Shown: piece after piece, positions 24,443-33,254 of the stretch
Numbering within the stretch: position 1 is the stretch's first letter
Layout of the letters: each line of letters opens with the position of its first letter
From: Alkalicoccus halolimnae
Lineage (GTDB): Bacteria; Bacillota; Bacilli; Bacillales; Salisediminibacteriaceae
DNA: 64,000 nucleotides
Direction of reading: 5' to 3'
NCBI RefSeq assembly: GCF_008014775.2
Contig: NZ_CP144914.1
Location: forward strand, 3,472,001-3,536,000
Made by a program: the position numbers and the translations under genes
Notes under the pieces: generated by a model
What the model saw: the letters and a program-made list of their open reading frames with translations, nothing else
The model's database searches: none
What the model was told of the DNA's origin: nothing

Positions 24443-25309
24443 TCACTTTTGAAAATAATATTTGATGAGCGCCTGCGTTCCGGCGTTCTCCCACCCGTTC
24501 TCTGCCAGCTGCGCATAAAGTGATTCCGCCAGCTCGAGTCCATGGAGTTCCAGCCCCATTTTTTTCGCAGATTCAACAGCAATCCGCATGTCTTTAATGA
24601 AATGCTTTACGTAAAACCCCGGCTCAAAATCTTCCGCAATCATCCGCCTTCCGAGTTTGGAAAGAGAGAAGCTGCCTGCTGCTCCGGTTTCGATTGTATC
24701 AAGAACTTGTTCCACATTCAGACCGGCCTTTTCAGCATAGACAAGCGATTCACTTACACCCATCATTGTACTGGCAATCGCGATTTGATTGGCCATTTTC
24801 GTGGACTGGCCGGCTCCTGCTTTCCCCAGGTGCCTTATATTGGTACCGAGCAGTCGGAATACAGGTTCGGCTTTTGCAAAAGCTTCTTCTGTGCCTCCGG
24901 CCATAATCGCAAGCTCGGCATTTTTTGCTCCAATATCTCCTCCGGATACCGGCGCATCAAGTACATGAATATTTTTTAATGCCGCTTGTTCGGCTATTTC
25001 TGCTGCCAGCGCGGGATCAGACGTTGTCATATCAATTAACAGCGCGCCTGCTTCCGCACGTTCAATCAGTCCGTTTTCTCCCATATAAACTTCCTTCACA
25101 TCTTCCGGATAGCCGACCATCGTTATGACGACGTCCGATACCGATGCCAGCTCACCGGGAGACTCCTTCCAGACTGCGCCTTCCTCAAGCAGATCCTTCG
25201 CCTTGGATTTCGTTCTCGTGTACAGGTGCAGCCCGTGGCCGCCCTGAAGCAGGTGGCGGGCCATACTTTTTCCCATGACTCCCGTTCCAATAAAGCCTAT
25301 AGTTGTCAT
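24443..25309 (-). CDS. 3-hydroxyisobutyrate dehydrogenase-type reductase (YkwC-like)
   Basis: A 288-residue beta-hydroxyacid dehydrogenase with an N-terminal Rossmann domain (IGFIGTGVMGKSMARHLL), a VLDAPVSGGDIGAKNAELA substrate loop, and the catalytic lysine in STKMANQIAIAS. The length equals B. subtilis YkwC. Substrates of relatives include 3-hydroxyisobutyrate, tartronate semialdehyde and succinic semialdehyde; which applies here cannot be told. It starts 15 bp after the aldo/keto reductase gene on the same strand, so the two form an operon for carbonyl reduction. Confidence 0.9.
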   Translation of the reverse strand: MTTIGFIGTGVMGKSMARHLLQGGHGLHLYTRTKSKAKDLLEEGAVWKESPGELASVSDVVITMVGYPEDVKEVYMGENGLIERAEAGALLIDMTTSDPALAAEIAEQAALKNIHVLDAPVSGGDIGAKNAELAIMAGGTEEAFAKAEPVFRLLGTNIRHLGKAGAGQSTKMANQIAIASTMMGVSESLVYAEKAGLNVEQVLDTIETGAAGSFSLSKLGRRMIAEDFEPGFYVKHFIKDMRIAVESAKKMGLELHGLELAESLYAQLAENGWENAGTQALIKYYFQK

Positions 25310-25324
25310 ATTATCCTCTCCCTA

Positions 25325-26149
25325 TTAAACGAAGTTGTCCGGATCCGGTCCGAAACGGAGGTCTTCGTTCAGATCAGAGATTTTTTTAACATCTTCCTCC
25401 GTCAGTTCAAAATCAAAAATCTCCGCATTCTCCCTGATTCGTTTCGGTGTGACAGACTTGGGAATAGTCACGACATCTGTTTGAAGATCCCACCTTAAAA
25501 TCACCTGGGCAGGCGTCTTTCCATACTTTTCAGCAAGTGCCGTAATAGTTTTATCGTCCAGTTTACGGCCGCGTGTAAGCGGACTCCACGCTTCCAGCTG
25601 CACGTGGTTTTCCTTGCAGTACTGGTACAGTTCCGGCTGTGTCAGCCACGGGTGATATTCCACCTGATTGACCATCGGGAAAATTTCCGCAGATTGTTTC
25701 AATTCTTCAAGATGATGCGGTTGAAAATTACTGACACCTACCGCCCTTACATACCCTTCTTCATAAAGCTTTTCAAGGGCCTGCCACGTTTCTTTAAACA
25801 AACCGGCAACGGGCCAGTGAATCAGATACAGGTCAATGACTTCCAGTCCGAGCTTGCGGCGGCTTTCATGGAATGCCTTTATAGTATTGTTGTATCCGTG
25901 ATCATCGTTCCACACTTTGGTGGTGATAAAGAGTTCTTCCCGCGGAAGAGCGGCTGCCTTTAACGCTCTGCCTACTCCTTCTTCATTATTATAGAAAGAA
26001 GCCGTATCTATGCTGCGGTACCCTTCTTCAAGAGCAGTCAATATGGCCTCTTCCACTTCATTATCATTATCGGCTTTATATACCCCCAGACCGAACCACG
26101 GCATTTCTACCCCATTGTGAAGCAAAGATTTTTCTTTTATAGAACGCAT
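25325..26149 (-). CDS. Aldo/keto reductase
   Basis: A 274-residue NADPH-dependent aldo/keto reductase of the AKR5 type found in bacilli (YvgN/YtbE-like), which reduces methylglyoxal and other aldehydes. The catalytic tetrad is visible: Asp and Tyr in SIDTASFYNNEEGVGRAL, Lys in FITTKVWND and His in YLIHWP. The NADP-binding end has TIPKSVTPKRIRENAEIF. It is the first gene of a two-gene operon with the beta-hydroxyacid dehydrogenase. Confidence 0.93.
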   Translation of the reverse strand: MRSIKEKSLLHNGVEMPWFGLGVYKADNDNEVEEAILTALEEGYRSIDTASFYNNEEGVGRALKAAALPREELFITTKVWNDDHGYNNTIKAFHESRRKLGLEVIDLYLIHWPVAGLFKETWQALEKLYEEGYVRAVGVSNFQPHHLEELKQSAEIFPMVNQVEYHPWLTQPELYQYCKENHVQLEAWSPLTRGRKLDDKTITALAEKYGKTPAQVILRWDLQTDVVTIPKSVTPKRIRENAEIFDFELTEEDVKKISDLNEDLRFGPDPDNFV

Positions 26150-26180
26150 CGAATTCCTCCTTAAAAATTACTTTCTGCAC

Positions 26181-26285
26181 AGGCTGACTTGAAAATAAAG
26201 TAAATAAGCGGTGAACGTGCGCTTTCGTTCCCATGGGTGCACAGGGCGGGACGAAGCGGAGTATTAACAACAGACTTTAACACCG
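26181..26285 (+). repeat. Mosaic intergenic repeat, copy 8 (type I, truncated) plus module F
   Basis: AGGCTGACTTGAAAATAAAG, GGTGAACGTGCGCTTTCG and TTCCCATGGG are followed by a breakpoint inside the core, then AACAGACTTTAACACC, the end of module F. The core palindrome is missing. It lies just upstream of the aldo/keto reductase operon and after ung. Confidence 0.7.
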
Positions 26286-26305
26286 CAGCTGCATAAGTAA
26301 AACGC

Positions 26306-26992
26306 TTATTCCGGCGGATCAACCGGGAGCTGCCAATTGATCGGTTCTTCTCCCCAGACCTGCAGCTGCTCGTTAATTTTTGAAAAGGGACGGCTTCCGA
26401 AAAAACCCCGGTTTGCGGAAAAAGGACTCGGGTGGGGAGAAGTAAAAATAACATGCTTTTCTTCATCGATCCTTTCTCTTTTCTTCTGAGCAGGTTTCCC
26501 CCAAAGCAGAAAAATTACCGGACGCTCTCTTTCGTTCAGGCGGTCAATCACTTCATTCGTGAACTGTTCCCAGCCTTTACCCTGATGAGACTGAGGTTCT
26601 CCCGCTCTTACGGTAAGAACGGTGTTAAGCATAAGTACACCCTGTTCTGCCCAGTTCTGAAGATAGCCGTGGCGGGGGATAGGGTATCCAAGATCTTCGT
26701 GCAGTTCTTTATAAATGTTCACGAGCGAAGGCGGGACTTTCACCCCGGGACGGACAGAGAAGCTTAGACCATGGGCCTGCCCTTTTCCGTGATAGGGGTC
26801 CTGGCCGAGGAGGACAACTTTCGTATCCTCGTAAGCTGTAGCATGAAAAGCATTCATTACGTCCTCTTTAGGCGGAAACACCTGATGCTGTTTATATTCT
26901 TCTCTCAAAAAGCTTCGCAGCTCTGAAAAATATTCTTTTGTGAGCTCGGCTCCGACCTGATCCTGCCAGTCGTTTTGAAAAGCTTCTGCCAT
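26306..26992 (-). CDS. ung: Uracil-DNA glycosylase
   Basis: A 228-residue family 1 uracil-DNA glycosylase that removes uracil from DNA at the start of base excision repair. The water-activating motif [18 protein letters not shown] and the DNA-intercalation loop [18 protein letters not shown] are intact. The ATG at 26992 is chosen because GGAGGGG precedes it. The open frame runs 333 bp further upstream, but that extension is translated repeat sequence (copy 9) and non-coding DNA. In B. subtilis ung sits beside ywdI; here it is 9 kb away and bracketed by repeat copies 8 and 9. Confidence 0.96.
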   Translation of the reverse strand: MAEAFQNDWQDQVGAELTKEYFSELRSFLREEYKQHQVFPPKEDVMNAFHATAYEDTKVVLLGQDPYHGKGQAHGLSFSVRPGVKVPPSLVNIYKELHEDLGYPIPRHGYLQNWAEQGVLMLNTVLTVRAGEPQSHQGKGWEQFTNEVIDRLNERERPVIFLLWGKPAQKKRERIDEEKHVIFTSPHPSPFSANRGFFGSRPFSKINEQLQVWGEEPINWQLPVDPPE

Positions 26993-27164
26993 ATTTCCCC
27001 TCCTTTCTTCTCTGCTCTCTATTCCCTGCACGTAGTATGTAACAAACCCCTCTGAAGAAACGTTTTTGCAGTATTTACCGGAACTCTTCGACAGGCGGCT
27101 GCAGGCTTTAAAAAGTTCTTCTTTTCCAGCAGGCTCTTTCAGTTTTCGGTGCTGCTGTTCAGAA

Positions 27165-27240
27165 AGGCTGCCTTGAAAATAAACCAGGTAAGCGATGAAC
27201 GTGCGCTTTCGTTTCCATCGGGGCGTATTCCGGGCGGGCA
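27165..27240 (+). repeat. Mosaic intergenic repeat, copy 9 (type I, truncated)
   Basis: AAGGCTGCCTTGAAAATAAA, AAGCGATGAACGTGCGCTTT and CGTTTCCATCGGGGCG run to CCGGGCGGGCA, where the copy stops and GCACGCGGCTTCC resembling module B begins. It is in the same orientation as copy 8; the two flank ung. Confidence 0.7.
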
Positions 27241-27245
27241 CGCGG

Positions 27246-27542
27246 CTTCCCAGACATTCATATAGATGGATAGCTGAAGATTTTCTGCGTGGTAAATAAA
27301 GAAATAAAAGGCGCAGGCACTTCAAAACCTTTCGTCTTTAACAGACCGAGTCTTATTACCTTTGCTGAAAAGAGCAGTACTGCTTCAGGGTGGGATTCTG
27401 CGGAGACTACTGCGTTCCAAAACAGCGCACGGCGTTACAACACTCCGTGCGCTCCATTATCAAAAGTACTTATTTGAAGGTTTTTTCAGAGCGTTACACC
27501 TGTAACACAAAGCGTTCCATCCCGCTGTTAATGGAAGCTTAT
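27246..27542 (-). terminator. Region between ung and sacA, with terminator at 27424-27456
   Basis: AGCGCACGG (27424-27432) and CCGTGCGCT (27444-27452) form a nine-bp stem which on the minus strand is followed by GTTTTGG, a probable sacA terminator. Nearer the gene is a palindrome GTTACA-CC-TGTAAC (27493-27506) inside GCGTTACACCTGTAAC. No coding frame is credible here. Confidence 0.45.
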
Positions 27543-28973
27543 TTATTTCAGCTCCCATGATTTCCAGGTAATCGATCCTGCATTTCCGCTTATTTCTACT
27601 GTGTTATCTGCAGGATTAGGAAAGAACCGGGAAGTCATCACCGTCTCTCCATTGTTCATAAAAATCTCCAATGATGAGTAGTCCATGAAAATATGAAGCC
27701 GCTCCAGAGTATCGAGGTGACACTGTCTTGTTTCTATTTCCCCATCCCGGAAGCGGGGACGTGTGAAGGTGACCAGCTTTTCGGAAGCATCATAAAAGAA
27801 AGAAGCTTCATTCCGGAAAGTTAAATAAAGGTCTTCTGCCTGAGCGGTATCAATGACCATTTCTGAAGCTTCCGTTATGACCACTTCTGCTCCTTTTGCT
27901 GTATCGACCCGCAGCTCCAGGGCTTCCTCCACACGAAGGTTTTCCAGTTCCTTTGCAGGCTCCTGACGAATTTTATCTCCATCCACGGTTATAATCCGAG
28001 GGATAGTCAGGCAGTGAATCCATTGATGTCCAACAGTCGGCTGGAATTCCTCATCAGAGTCAGGGACCCCCATCCATCCGAATAAAATACGTCGTCCCTC
28101 TTTATCGACTGTCGTCTGCGGAGCGTAAAATTCAAAACCCTGATCCAGTTCCCTGAACTCCCCGTGGGAATAAGAAGCCTTTTCAAGATCCGCATTTCCC
28201 AGGAAATACCCTGCCTGATACGTATTCTCGAAATGTCTACCCTGCTTTTCCAATCCCTGGGGAGAAACAATCAGTACCTCTTTTTCGTTCAAAGAGAAAA
28301 GATCCGGACATTCCCACATGTAGCCGAATGGACCGAGTCCATTGAGCCCGCTGCCTGCGAGTGGGCCGACGAGTTCCCACTTTTTGAAATCATCGGAGCG
28401 ATAGAGGAGCACCTGCCCCTTTTTTTCAGTAGTTTTTGCTCCAATGACGAAATAATACCGGCCGTTTTCTTTCCAGACTTTAGGATCGCGGAAGTCTGCC
28501 GTGTACCCTTCAGGAAGCGTATCTACTACAGGTCCCTGTTTTTCAAAGTGTACCCCGTCCTCCGAAGCTGCCACACACTGGTAGGCTTCCCTATTGTTGT
28601 TTTCATCTTTTACATTTCCCGTATAAATAAGGGCAAGCTTGTCATCGAGTTCGATCGCACTTCCTGAGTAACAGCCGTTCTTCTCATACCATTCGCTCGG
28701 AGCAAGGGCGATCGGCTCTTCTTTCCATTCGATCAGATCATCCGACGTGAAGTGCCCCCAGAATTTATGAGTGTGATCGGGACTGAACGGATTCCACTGA
28801 AAGAACATGTGATAGGTGCCTTTCCATTGAATCCATCCGTTTGGGTCATTGAGCAGACCTGCAGGAGGCATCAGATGGTAAGCCTGTCTGTAAGGATCAC
28901 CCTCTACGGTCGACTTATTTTTTTCCACTGCTTCATAGGCAGCTTCGTGAAGCTGTTTTTCTTTTTCCGTCAT
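27543..28973 (-). CDS. sacA: Sucrose-6-phosphate hydrolase (GH32)
   Basis: A 476-residue intracellular glycoside hydrolase family 32 enzyme that cleaves sucrose 6-phosphate to glucose 6-phosphate and fructose. Catalytic motifs: nucleophile Asp in GLLNDPNG (about Asp43), transition-state Asp in FRDPKVW and acid/base Glu in WECPDLF. The C-terminal beta-sandwich ends with MDYSSLEIFMNNGE. There is no signal peptide, which favours sucrose phosphate over extracellular fructans. The ATG at 28973 is chosen because GGAGGG from the end of the fructokinase gene lies eight bases upstream. It is the second gene of a sucrose operon; no PTS sucrose permease is visible in the window. Confidence 0.92.
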   Translation of the reverse strand: MTEKEKQLHEAAYEAVEKNKSTVEGDPYRQAYHLMPPAGLLNDPNGWIQWKGTYHMFFQWNPFSPDHTHKFWGHFTSDDLIEWKEEPIALAPSEWYEKNGCYSGSAIELDDKLALIYTGNVKDENNNREAYQCVAASEDGVHFEKQGPVVDTLPEGYTADFRDPKVWKENGRYYFVIGAKTTEKKGQVLLYRSDDFKKWELVGPLAGSGLNGLGPFGYMWECPDLFSLNEKEVLIVSPQGLEKQGRHFENTYQAGYFLGNADLEKASYSHGEFRELDQGFEFYAPQTTVDKEGRRILFGWMGVPDSDEEFQPTVGHQWIHCLTIPRIITVDGDKIRQEPAKELENLRVEEALELRVDTAKGAEVVITEASEMVIDTAQAEDLYLTFRNEASFFYDASEKLVTFTRPRFRDGEIETRQCHLDTLERLHIFMDYSSLEIFMNNGETVMTSRFFPNPADNTVEISGNAGSITWKSWELK

Positions 28974-28977
28974 TTCG

Positions 28978-29943
28978 TTATCCCTCCAGGTTTTCAAGTC
29001 TTTTATTCACTTCATCCAGTGTCGGCAGAGCCGTCATAGCACCTTTTGTAGAAGCGGCCAACCCTCCGGAAACAGCCGCGAATGAAGCCATTTCTTTTAC
29101 TTCTTCCGGTGCCAGATCCCGAATTGGTTTTTCCAGCAGGTGAAGCTGATAAAGCATACCTGAAACGAAGGCATCTCCTGCTCCCGTCGTATCCACTGCA
29201 TTTACTTTCATTGCCGGTACTTTTACAGGAGCTTCTCCCTGCATGAAGATATAACTGCCTTCTTCTCCCATCGTAATCAGGATAAGCGGAATGTTGAATT
29301 CGTCCAGACGCCCCGCTCCCCGTTCTATATCTGCTTCCCCTGTTATAAATTCCAGTTCTTCTTCCGAGATCTTCAAAATATCCGCTTCTCCAAGCATGCT
29401 GCGGATGGCGCTTCGTGCCTGTTCCTCCGATTCCCAGAGTCCAAGGCGGAGGTTCGGATCGTAGGAGACAAGCAGGCCTTTTTCCCTTGCTGTTTTGACT
29501 GCCTTCTTAGTCGCTGACTGAGCAGGTTCGCTGATAAGGCTGATCGAGCCGAAATGAAGCAGGTTATGATCATCAAACAGCTTTTCCACCACTTCTTTTT
29601 CCTCTAAAAATCGATCGGCGCTTGGGTCGATGTAAAATTCAAAGCTTCGTTCTCCACCTTCTCCAAGCGTAACGAAGACGACGCCGGTCCGCGTGTTTTT
29701 CGTGAAGCGCATCTGGGTCGTATCCACTCCGTAGCGGTTCAGTGTATCCTTTAAAAACCGCCCGAGGACGTCGTCACCGACTTTCCCGAGAAAAGAAGCT
29801 TTTGCACCAAGACGGGCAAGGCCTACTGCTACATTGGCCGGAGCTCCGCCCGGACTTTTTTGAAAGGTTTCATTATGGTCGTCCAGCGGGATAAAGTCGA
29901 TTAAAGCTTCACCTAAACAGATTATTCCTTTGTTCACAGTCAT
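28978..29943 (-). CDS. Fructokinase (PfkB family)
   Basis: A 321-residue carbohydrate kinase that phosphorylates fructose released by the downstream hydrolase. PfkB signatures are present: the N-terminal KSPGGAPANVAVGLARLG and the C-terminal VDTTGAGDAFVSGML with the catalytic Asp. The stop lies four bases before the sacA start. AAGGAG is only three bases from the ATG, so the GTG at 29937 is an alternative start. The promoter at 30001-30029 carries an inverted repeat that may bind a LacI-type sucrose repressor. Confidence 0.9.
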   Translation of the reverse strand: MTVNKGIICLGEALIDFIPLDDHNETFQKSPGGAPANVAVGLARLGAKASFLGKVGDDVLGRFLKDTLNRYGVDTTQMRFTKNTRTGVVFVTLGEGGERSFEFYIDPSADRFLEEKEVVEKLFDDHNLLHFGSISLISEPAQSATKKAVKTAREKGLLVSYDPNLRLGLWESEEQARSAIRSMLGEADILKISEEELEFITGEADIERGAGRLDEFNIPLILITMGEEGSYIFMQGEAPVKVPAMKVNAVDTTGAGDAFVSGMLYQLHLLEKPIRDLAPEEVKEMASFAAVSGGLAASTKGAMTALPTLDEVNKRLENLEG

Positions 29944-30000
29944 CTACTCCTTCTTTTGAGTGTTCATTGCTTCCCATTTATGTACAGCTTCCTTCTTTCC

Positions 30001-30036
30001 ATTATACGTTTGCGTTTTATCCCCTACAAGCGTAAA
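30001..30036 (-). promoter_or_regulatory. Promoter and inverted-repeat operator of the sucrose operon
   Basis: On the minus strand TTGTAG (30024-30029) and TATAAT (30001-30006) are separated by 17 bp. The segments GTTTGCGTTTT (30008-30018) and AAGCGTAAAC (30027-30036 region) form an imperfect inverted repeat overlapping spacer and -35. Half-sites with GTTTnCG are typical of LacI-family operators. Confidence 0.55.
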
Positions 30037-30148
30037 CAAAAAATGGCTGGAAGAGGCTGGTTGGCAGGGAAGATCGAATCGTTGTTTTTTCCGAGATTTA
30101 CGGAAAAGAAGGGAGCTGCTTCAAAGTCTGGTAAAGAGGGAGGTTTTA

Positions 30149-30176
30149 TTGAATTTTTCTTCACACCTGCTACAAT
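30149..30176 (+). promoter_or_regulatory. Promoter of the ATP-grasp/yojF/bshB2 operon
   Basis: TTGAAT (30149-30154) and TACAAT (30171-30176) are 16 bp apart. The roughly 100-base leader contains a perfect hairpin CTGCCCG-GTTGTG-CGGGCAG (30201-30220) and a second weak one; neither has a T-run. Confidence 0.5.
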
Positions 30177-30282
30177 GAAAGCAGCTGACACTAAAGGAAA
30201 CTGCCCGGTTGTGCGGGCAGGACAGAAATAATATTTCCTCTCCAGTTGGAGGAGTAATTTATAGAGAAGGGAAAGATATGAT

Positions 30283-31224
30283 TTGGAAAAAATATATATT
30301 TTACATGAAAATGATGAATGGACGAAGCCTCTGCTGGAAGCACTGGAAAAGCTGAATGTTCCATTTGAAGACTGGCACCTCCATGAAGGCATTGTTCCTT
30401 TGGATGAAGTGCCTCCTGAAGGCGTCTTTTATAATCGGATGAGTGCCTCTTCGCATTCCCGAGGGCACCGCTATGCTCCCGAATTAACGGAAGCTGTGTT
30501 AAACTGGCTGGAGAGCCATAATAGAACCGTATTAAACGGCACAAGAGCTCTCTATCTGGAAGTCAGTAAAGCAGCTCAATATGAAGCGCTGAAAAAACAC
30601 GGCATTGCTGTTCCAAAAACGACGGCAGCAGTTGGTGCAAGCCAGCTTATAAAAGCTGCAGAGAGCATGCCTCTTCCCTTTATTACGAAACACAACCGTG
30701 CCGGCAAGGGGCTGGGAGTGGAACGCTTTGACAGTGTGGAAGCGTTGAAAAACAAAGTCAACGACGGGGAAATTGAGCCTTCTATCGACGGTGTGATGCT
30801 GCTTCAGCAGTTTATCGATGCACCCTCTTCTACTATTACCCGCTGTGAGTTTGTCGACGGAAAATTTATGTACGCTGTCCAGGTAGATACATCCGAAGGT
30901 TTTGAGCTGTGTCCCGCGGATGCATGCCGGATCGAGGATCAATTCTGCCCGACAGGAACGGAAGAAACGAGGGCAAAGTTCGAAATTATTCCCGGATTCG
31001 ACAGTCCTTTAATCAGGAAATACGAAGCATTTCTCCAGGATAACGATATTTCCTTTGCCGGCATTGAACAGATTACCGACTCAGATGGGACCACCTATAC
31101 GTATGATGTGAATACCAATACAAATTACAACGCAGAAGCTGAAGAAGTTTACGGGACGTACGGCATGCAGGAAATTGCGAAAGCTTTGAAAACCTACCTG
31201 CACCGTGCCTCAATTACACGTTAG
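30283..31224 (+). CDS. RimK-like ATP-grasp protein
   Basis: A 313-residue ATP-grasp ligase of the RimK/glutathione-synthetase type. It has the central ATP-binding loop PFITKHNRAGKGLGVERFDS, the strand GVMLLQQFIDAP and the metal-binding TYDVNTNTNYNAEAEEVYG near the end. Such enzymes join a carboxylate to an amine or thiol using ATP. The start is a TTG at 30283 with AAGGG about eleven bases upstream; an overlapping ATG is in another frame. It is followed after 16 bp by yojF and then bshB2. A role in bacillithiol-linked or low-molecular-weight thiol chemistry is inferred from this context; the substrate is unknown. Confidence 0.75.
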   Translation: MEKIYILHENDEWTKPLLEALEKLNVPFEDWHLHEGIVPLDEVPPEGVFYNRMSASSHSRGHRYAPELTEAVLNWLESHNRTVLNGTRALYLEVSKAAQYEALKKHGIAVPKTTAAVGASQLIKAAESMPLPFITKHNRAGKGLGVERFDSVEALKNKVNDGEIEPSIDGVMLLQQFIDAPSSTITRCEFVDGKFMYAVQVDTSEGFELCPADACRIEDQFCPTGTEETRAKFEIIPGFDSPLIRKYEAFLQDNDISFAGIEQITDSDGTTYTYDVNTNTNYNAEAEEVYGTYGMQEIAKALKTYLHRASITR

Positions 31225-31240
31225 AAAGGAGCTCACGGCT

Positions 31241-31591
31241 TTGAAAACAATTGACCCTTCCCAGGTTCAGGAAAAGTTAAATGAGCTTTCAGGGGAAACA
31301 GTATATGTCCATCTGGAGACGACCAACGGCGCTTACGCCAATCATAATGATAAAGCTTTCTTTTCTGCCGGAGCCTTCATCCGCAACGCCCAGCTCCGCT
31401 ACATTCATGGAAAAATCGCCGGTTCCGGTCCTTATCGGGTCGGATTGGAAACAGAAATCGGATGGCTGTATGCGGAAGGCCTGACAGACTGGGAGATAGA
31501 TGAGGAAGACCGGGTGCTGATGGCCGGTCATGATGAAAGCGGGCGCCTCGCGGTGGCCCTCGAATTAAGTCAAAAGCCGTTTCGAAAATAA
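31241..31591 (+). CDS. yojF: YojF family protein
   Basis: A 116-residue protein of the YojF (DUF1806) family, exactly the length of the B. subtilis protein when the TTG at 31241 is taken as start; AAAGGAG lies about ten bases before it. Recognisable segments are VYVHLETTNGAYANHN, FIRNAQLRYIHGKIAG and WLYAEGLTDWEID. It is always found next to the bacillithiol deacetylase BshB2, as here (23 bp gap). It is cytosolic with no known activity. Confidence 0.85.
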   Translation: MKTIDPSQVQEKLNELSGETVYVHLETTNGAYANHNDKAFFSAGAFIRNAQLRYIHGKIAGSGPYRVGLETEIGWLYAEGLTDWEIDEEDRVLMAGHDESGRLAVALELSQKPFRK

Positions 31592-31614
31592 ATAGAGAAA
31601 AGGGGGTATGCCCT

Positions 31615-32283
31615 GTGACAGACAAACATATTCTTGTGATTTTCCCCCATCCGGATGACGAAGCATTCGGCGTTTCGGGAACAATCTTATCCCACACCGA
31701 TGCAGGGACTCCGGTTACCTATATTTGCCTGACTCTAGGAGAAATGGGACGTAATATGGGGCGGCCTGTTATGGCAAACCGGGAGTCGCTTCCCGATATC
31801 CGCCTGAAAGAGCTTAAAGAAGCCTGCAGCCTTCTTGGCATTGAGGATCTCCGCCGATTCGGGATGAGGGATAAAACAGTCGAATTTACAGACAGGGACG
31901 CTCTTTCAGAAAGATTGTCCGATGTCATTTCGGAAGTAAATCCTACTACCATTATTACGTTCTACCCCGGCTATGCCGTTCATCCGGATCATGACGCTAC
32001 TGGAGCAGCTGTCGTGGATGCTGTCAGGAAGCTTCCTGACGAAAACCGTCCCGGGATTCATGCCATTGCTTTTGCCGATGGCAGTGAAGAAGCTCTTGGG
32101 GAGCCGGATGTAGTGAGAGACGTCCGCGAATACCGGGAACGAAAACTGCAGGTGATTGAAGCTCATGCCTCCCAGACTGCCGGATTAATGGAACAGGTCC
32201 GCAGCAGAATGGAAGAACACGATGAAACGATTGAATATATGCTGCAGACAGAACGATTTTGGACTTATCCTGTCGAAGATTAA
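31615..32283 (+). CDS. bshB2: Bacillithiol biosynthesis deacetylase BshB2
   Basis: A 222-residue zinc-dependent LmbE-family deacetylase that removes acetyl from GlcNAc-malate in bacillithiol synthesis or acts on bacillithiol conjugates. The metal and catalytic motifs are FPHPDDEAFGVSGT and AVHPDHDATG, with GEMGRNMGRP in the substrate loop. The start is GTG at 31615. It is the third gene of the ATP-grasp/yojF/bshB2 unit. Bacillithiol protects against oxidative and electrophile stress in low-GC Gram-positives. Confidence 0.9.
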   Translation: MTDKHILVIFPHPDDEAFGVSGTILSHTDAGTPVTYICLTLGEMGRNMGRPVMANRESLPDIRLKELKEACSLLGIEDLRRFGMRDKTVEFTDRDALSERLSDVISEVNPTTIITFYPGYAVHPDHDATGAAVVDAVRKLPDENRPGIHAIAFADGSEEALGEPDVVRDVREYRERKLQVIEAHASQTAGLMEQVRSRMEEHDETIEYMLQTERFWTYPVED

Positions 32284-32289
32284 TACAAA

Positions 32290-32400
32290 AAGCTGCCTTG
32301 AAAATAAAAAGATAAGCGATAGACGTACGCTTTTGTTTCCATGGGGACGCTTTCCGGGCGGGCCCGCTTCAGCTAATCCCTCCGGAGTCTCCGCCGCCCG
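32290..32400 (+). repeat. Mosaic intergenic repeat, copy 10 (type I, internal deletion)
   Basis: AGCTGCCTTGAAAATAAAA, CATGGGGACGCTTTCCGGG and CTTCAGCTAATCCC are followed at once by CCGGAGTCTCCGCC, so the apex and most of the right arm of the core are lost. It begins seven bases after the bshB2 stop. Confidence 0.7.
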
Positions 32401-32566
32401 CTTTAGAAAGAAAGGGTGAGGTCAGAGGGTTTACCTTCAAAAGGAGTTTTCTGTAATTTCTATCGAAAGAGCTTCTGATTGGTCCTCTATTTTTAGAAAG
32501 CCGGAAGTGAAGGAAGAAATCAGCCCCTGTGAGCTATAGCAGGTAACCTGGTTTTATCCCCAGTTG

Positions 32567-32608
32567 AAAAGGAGCACATTCCGTGTATAGACGGAATGTG
32601 CTCCTTTT
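32567..32608. terminator. Perfect 18-bp bidirectional terminator
   Basis: AAAAGGAGCACATTCCGT and ACGGAATGTGCTCCTTTT are perfectly complementary around a six-base loop. A/T runs on both sides make it work for both the bshB2 operon and the convergent membrane-protein gene. Confidence 0.9.
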
Positions 32609-32651
32609 CGTATGTTGGAAATGTGTTTTCTAAAAAGTAATGCCCGGCTTT

Positions 32652-33146
32652 TTAAACTTCCACCGCTATTCTTGCCTCTTTTGTCCGTTTGTCCAGCTCT
32701 TCGCGGGCCATATTTGGATAAGCGACGATAAAATGGACGGAGCGTTTGTAGGCGGCGTGGCTGATCAGCAGCTCTATATAGCCGCCTTCCATGTCGTAGG
32801 AAACAACTTTCCGCCACTCCGAAACAAATGTGATTTTATGGAAAATCGGGACAAATAAAATATAAGAATCGGTCATAATAAGGTATCCGCGCCAGTCAGC
32901 TTTTGTCTTGAGAGCCGGAATCATCACACGAACATCCTCTTTCGTAAAAGCAGCCGCTTTATTTTTTGCCGCGAAATAAATAACAGCGTCCAGCCCAGCC
33001 GTTAATAATACCGCCGCCAGTATACTTACGACCGCTGCAGCCGGCTGCTGGGGAAAGAGAATCACCGGGAGAAGAATTCCTAAAATCAGCAGTGTAACTA
33101 CGTATCGCAGGTACCTTCCTAAAAATGGATTTCCATAACGAAGCAT
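32652..33146 (-). CDS. Small membrane protein of unknown function
   Basis: A 164-residue protein I cannot assign. Two N-terminal membrane helices (YVVTLLILGILLPVILF and AAAVVSILAAVLLTAGLDAVIY) precede a soluble domain (YLIMTDSYILFVPIFHKITF, SEWRKVVSYDMEGGYIELL) whose pattern resembles PH/GRAM-like domains of bacterial membrane proteins. It lies 108 bp downstream of the LTA-synthase-like gene on the same strand and may be co-transcribed with it. Confidence 0.6.
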   Translation of the reverse strand: MLRYGNPFLGRYLRYVVTLLILGILLPVILFPQQPAAAVVSILAAVLLTAGLDAVIYFAAKNKAAAFTKEDVRVMIPALKTKADWRGYLIMTDSYILFVPIFHKITFVSEWRKVVSYDMEGGYIELLISHAAYKRSVHFIVAYPNMAREELDKRTKEARIAVEV

Positions 33147-33254
33147 TTTCCCACCCCCAAAAATGCAAGAATTGATAATATTTTATAATTCCCTTTTTTC
33201 GGAGAAGATAAACGCCCGGCTCTTTACACATCCAGGAAGCAAGGCTGAGGTGCA

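Noticed and set aside
26993..27325. N-terminal extension of 111 codons in frame with ung
   Set aside because: The extension translates repeat copy 9 and intergenic DNA, while a strong ribosome site sits right before the ATG at 26992, which gives the normal family length.
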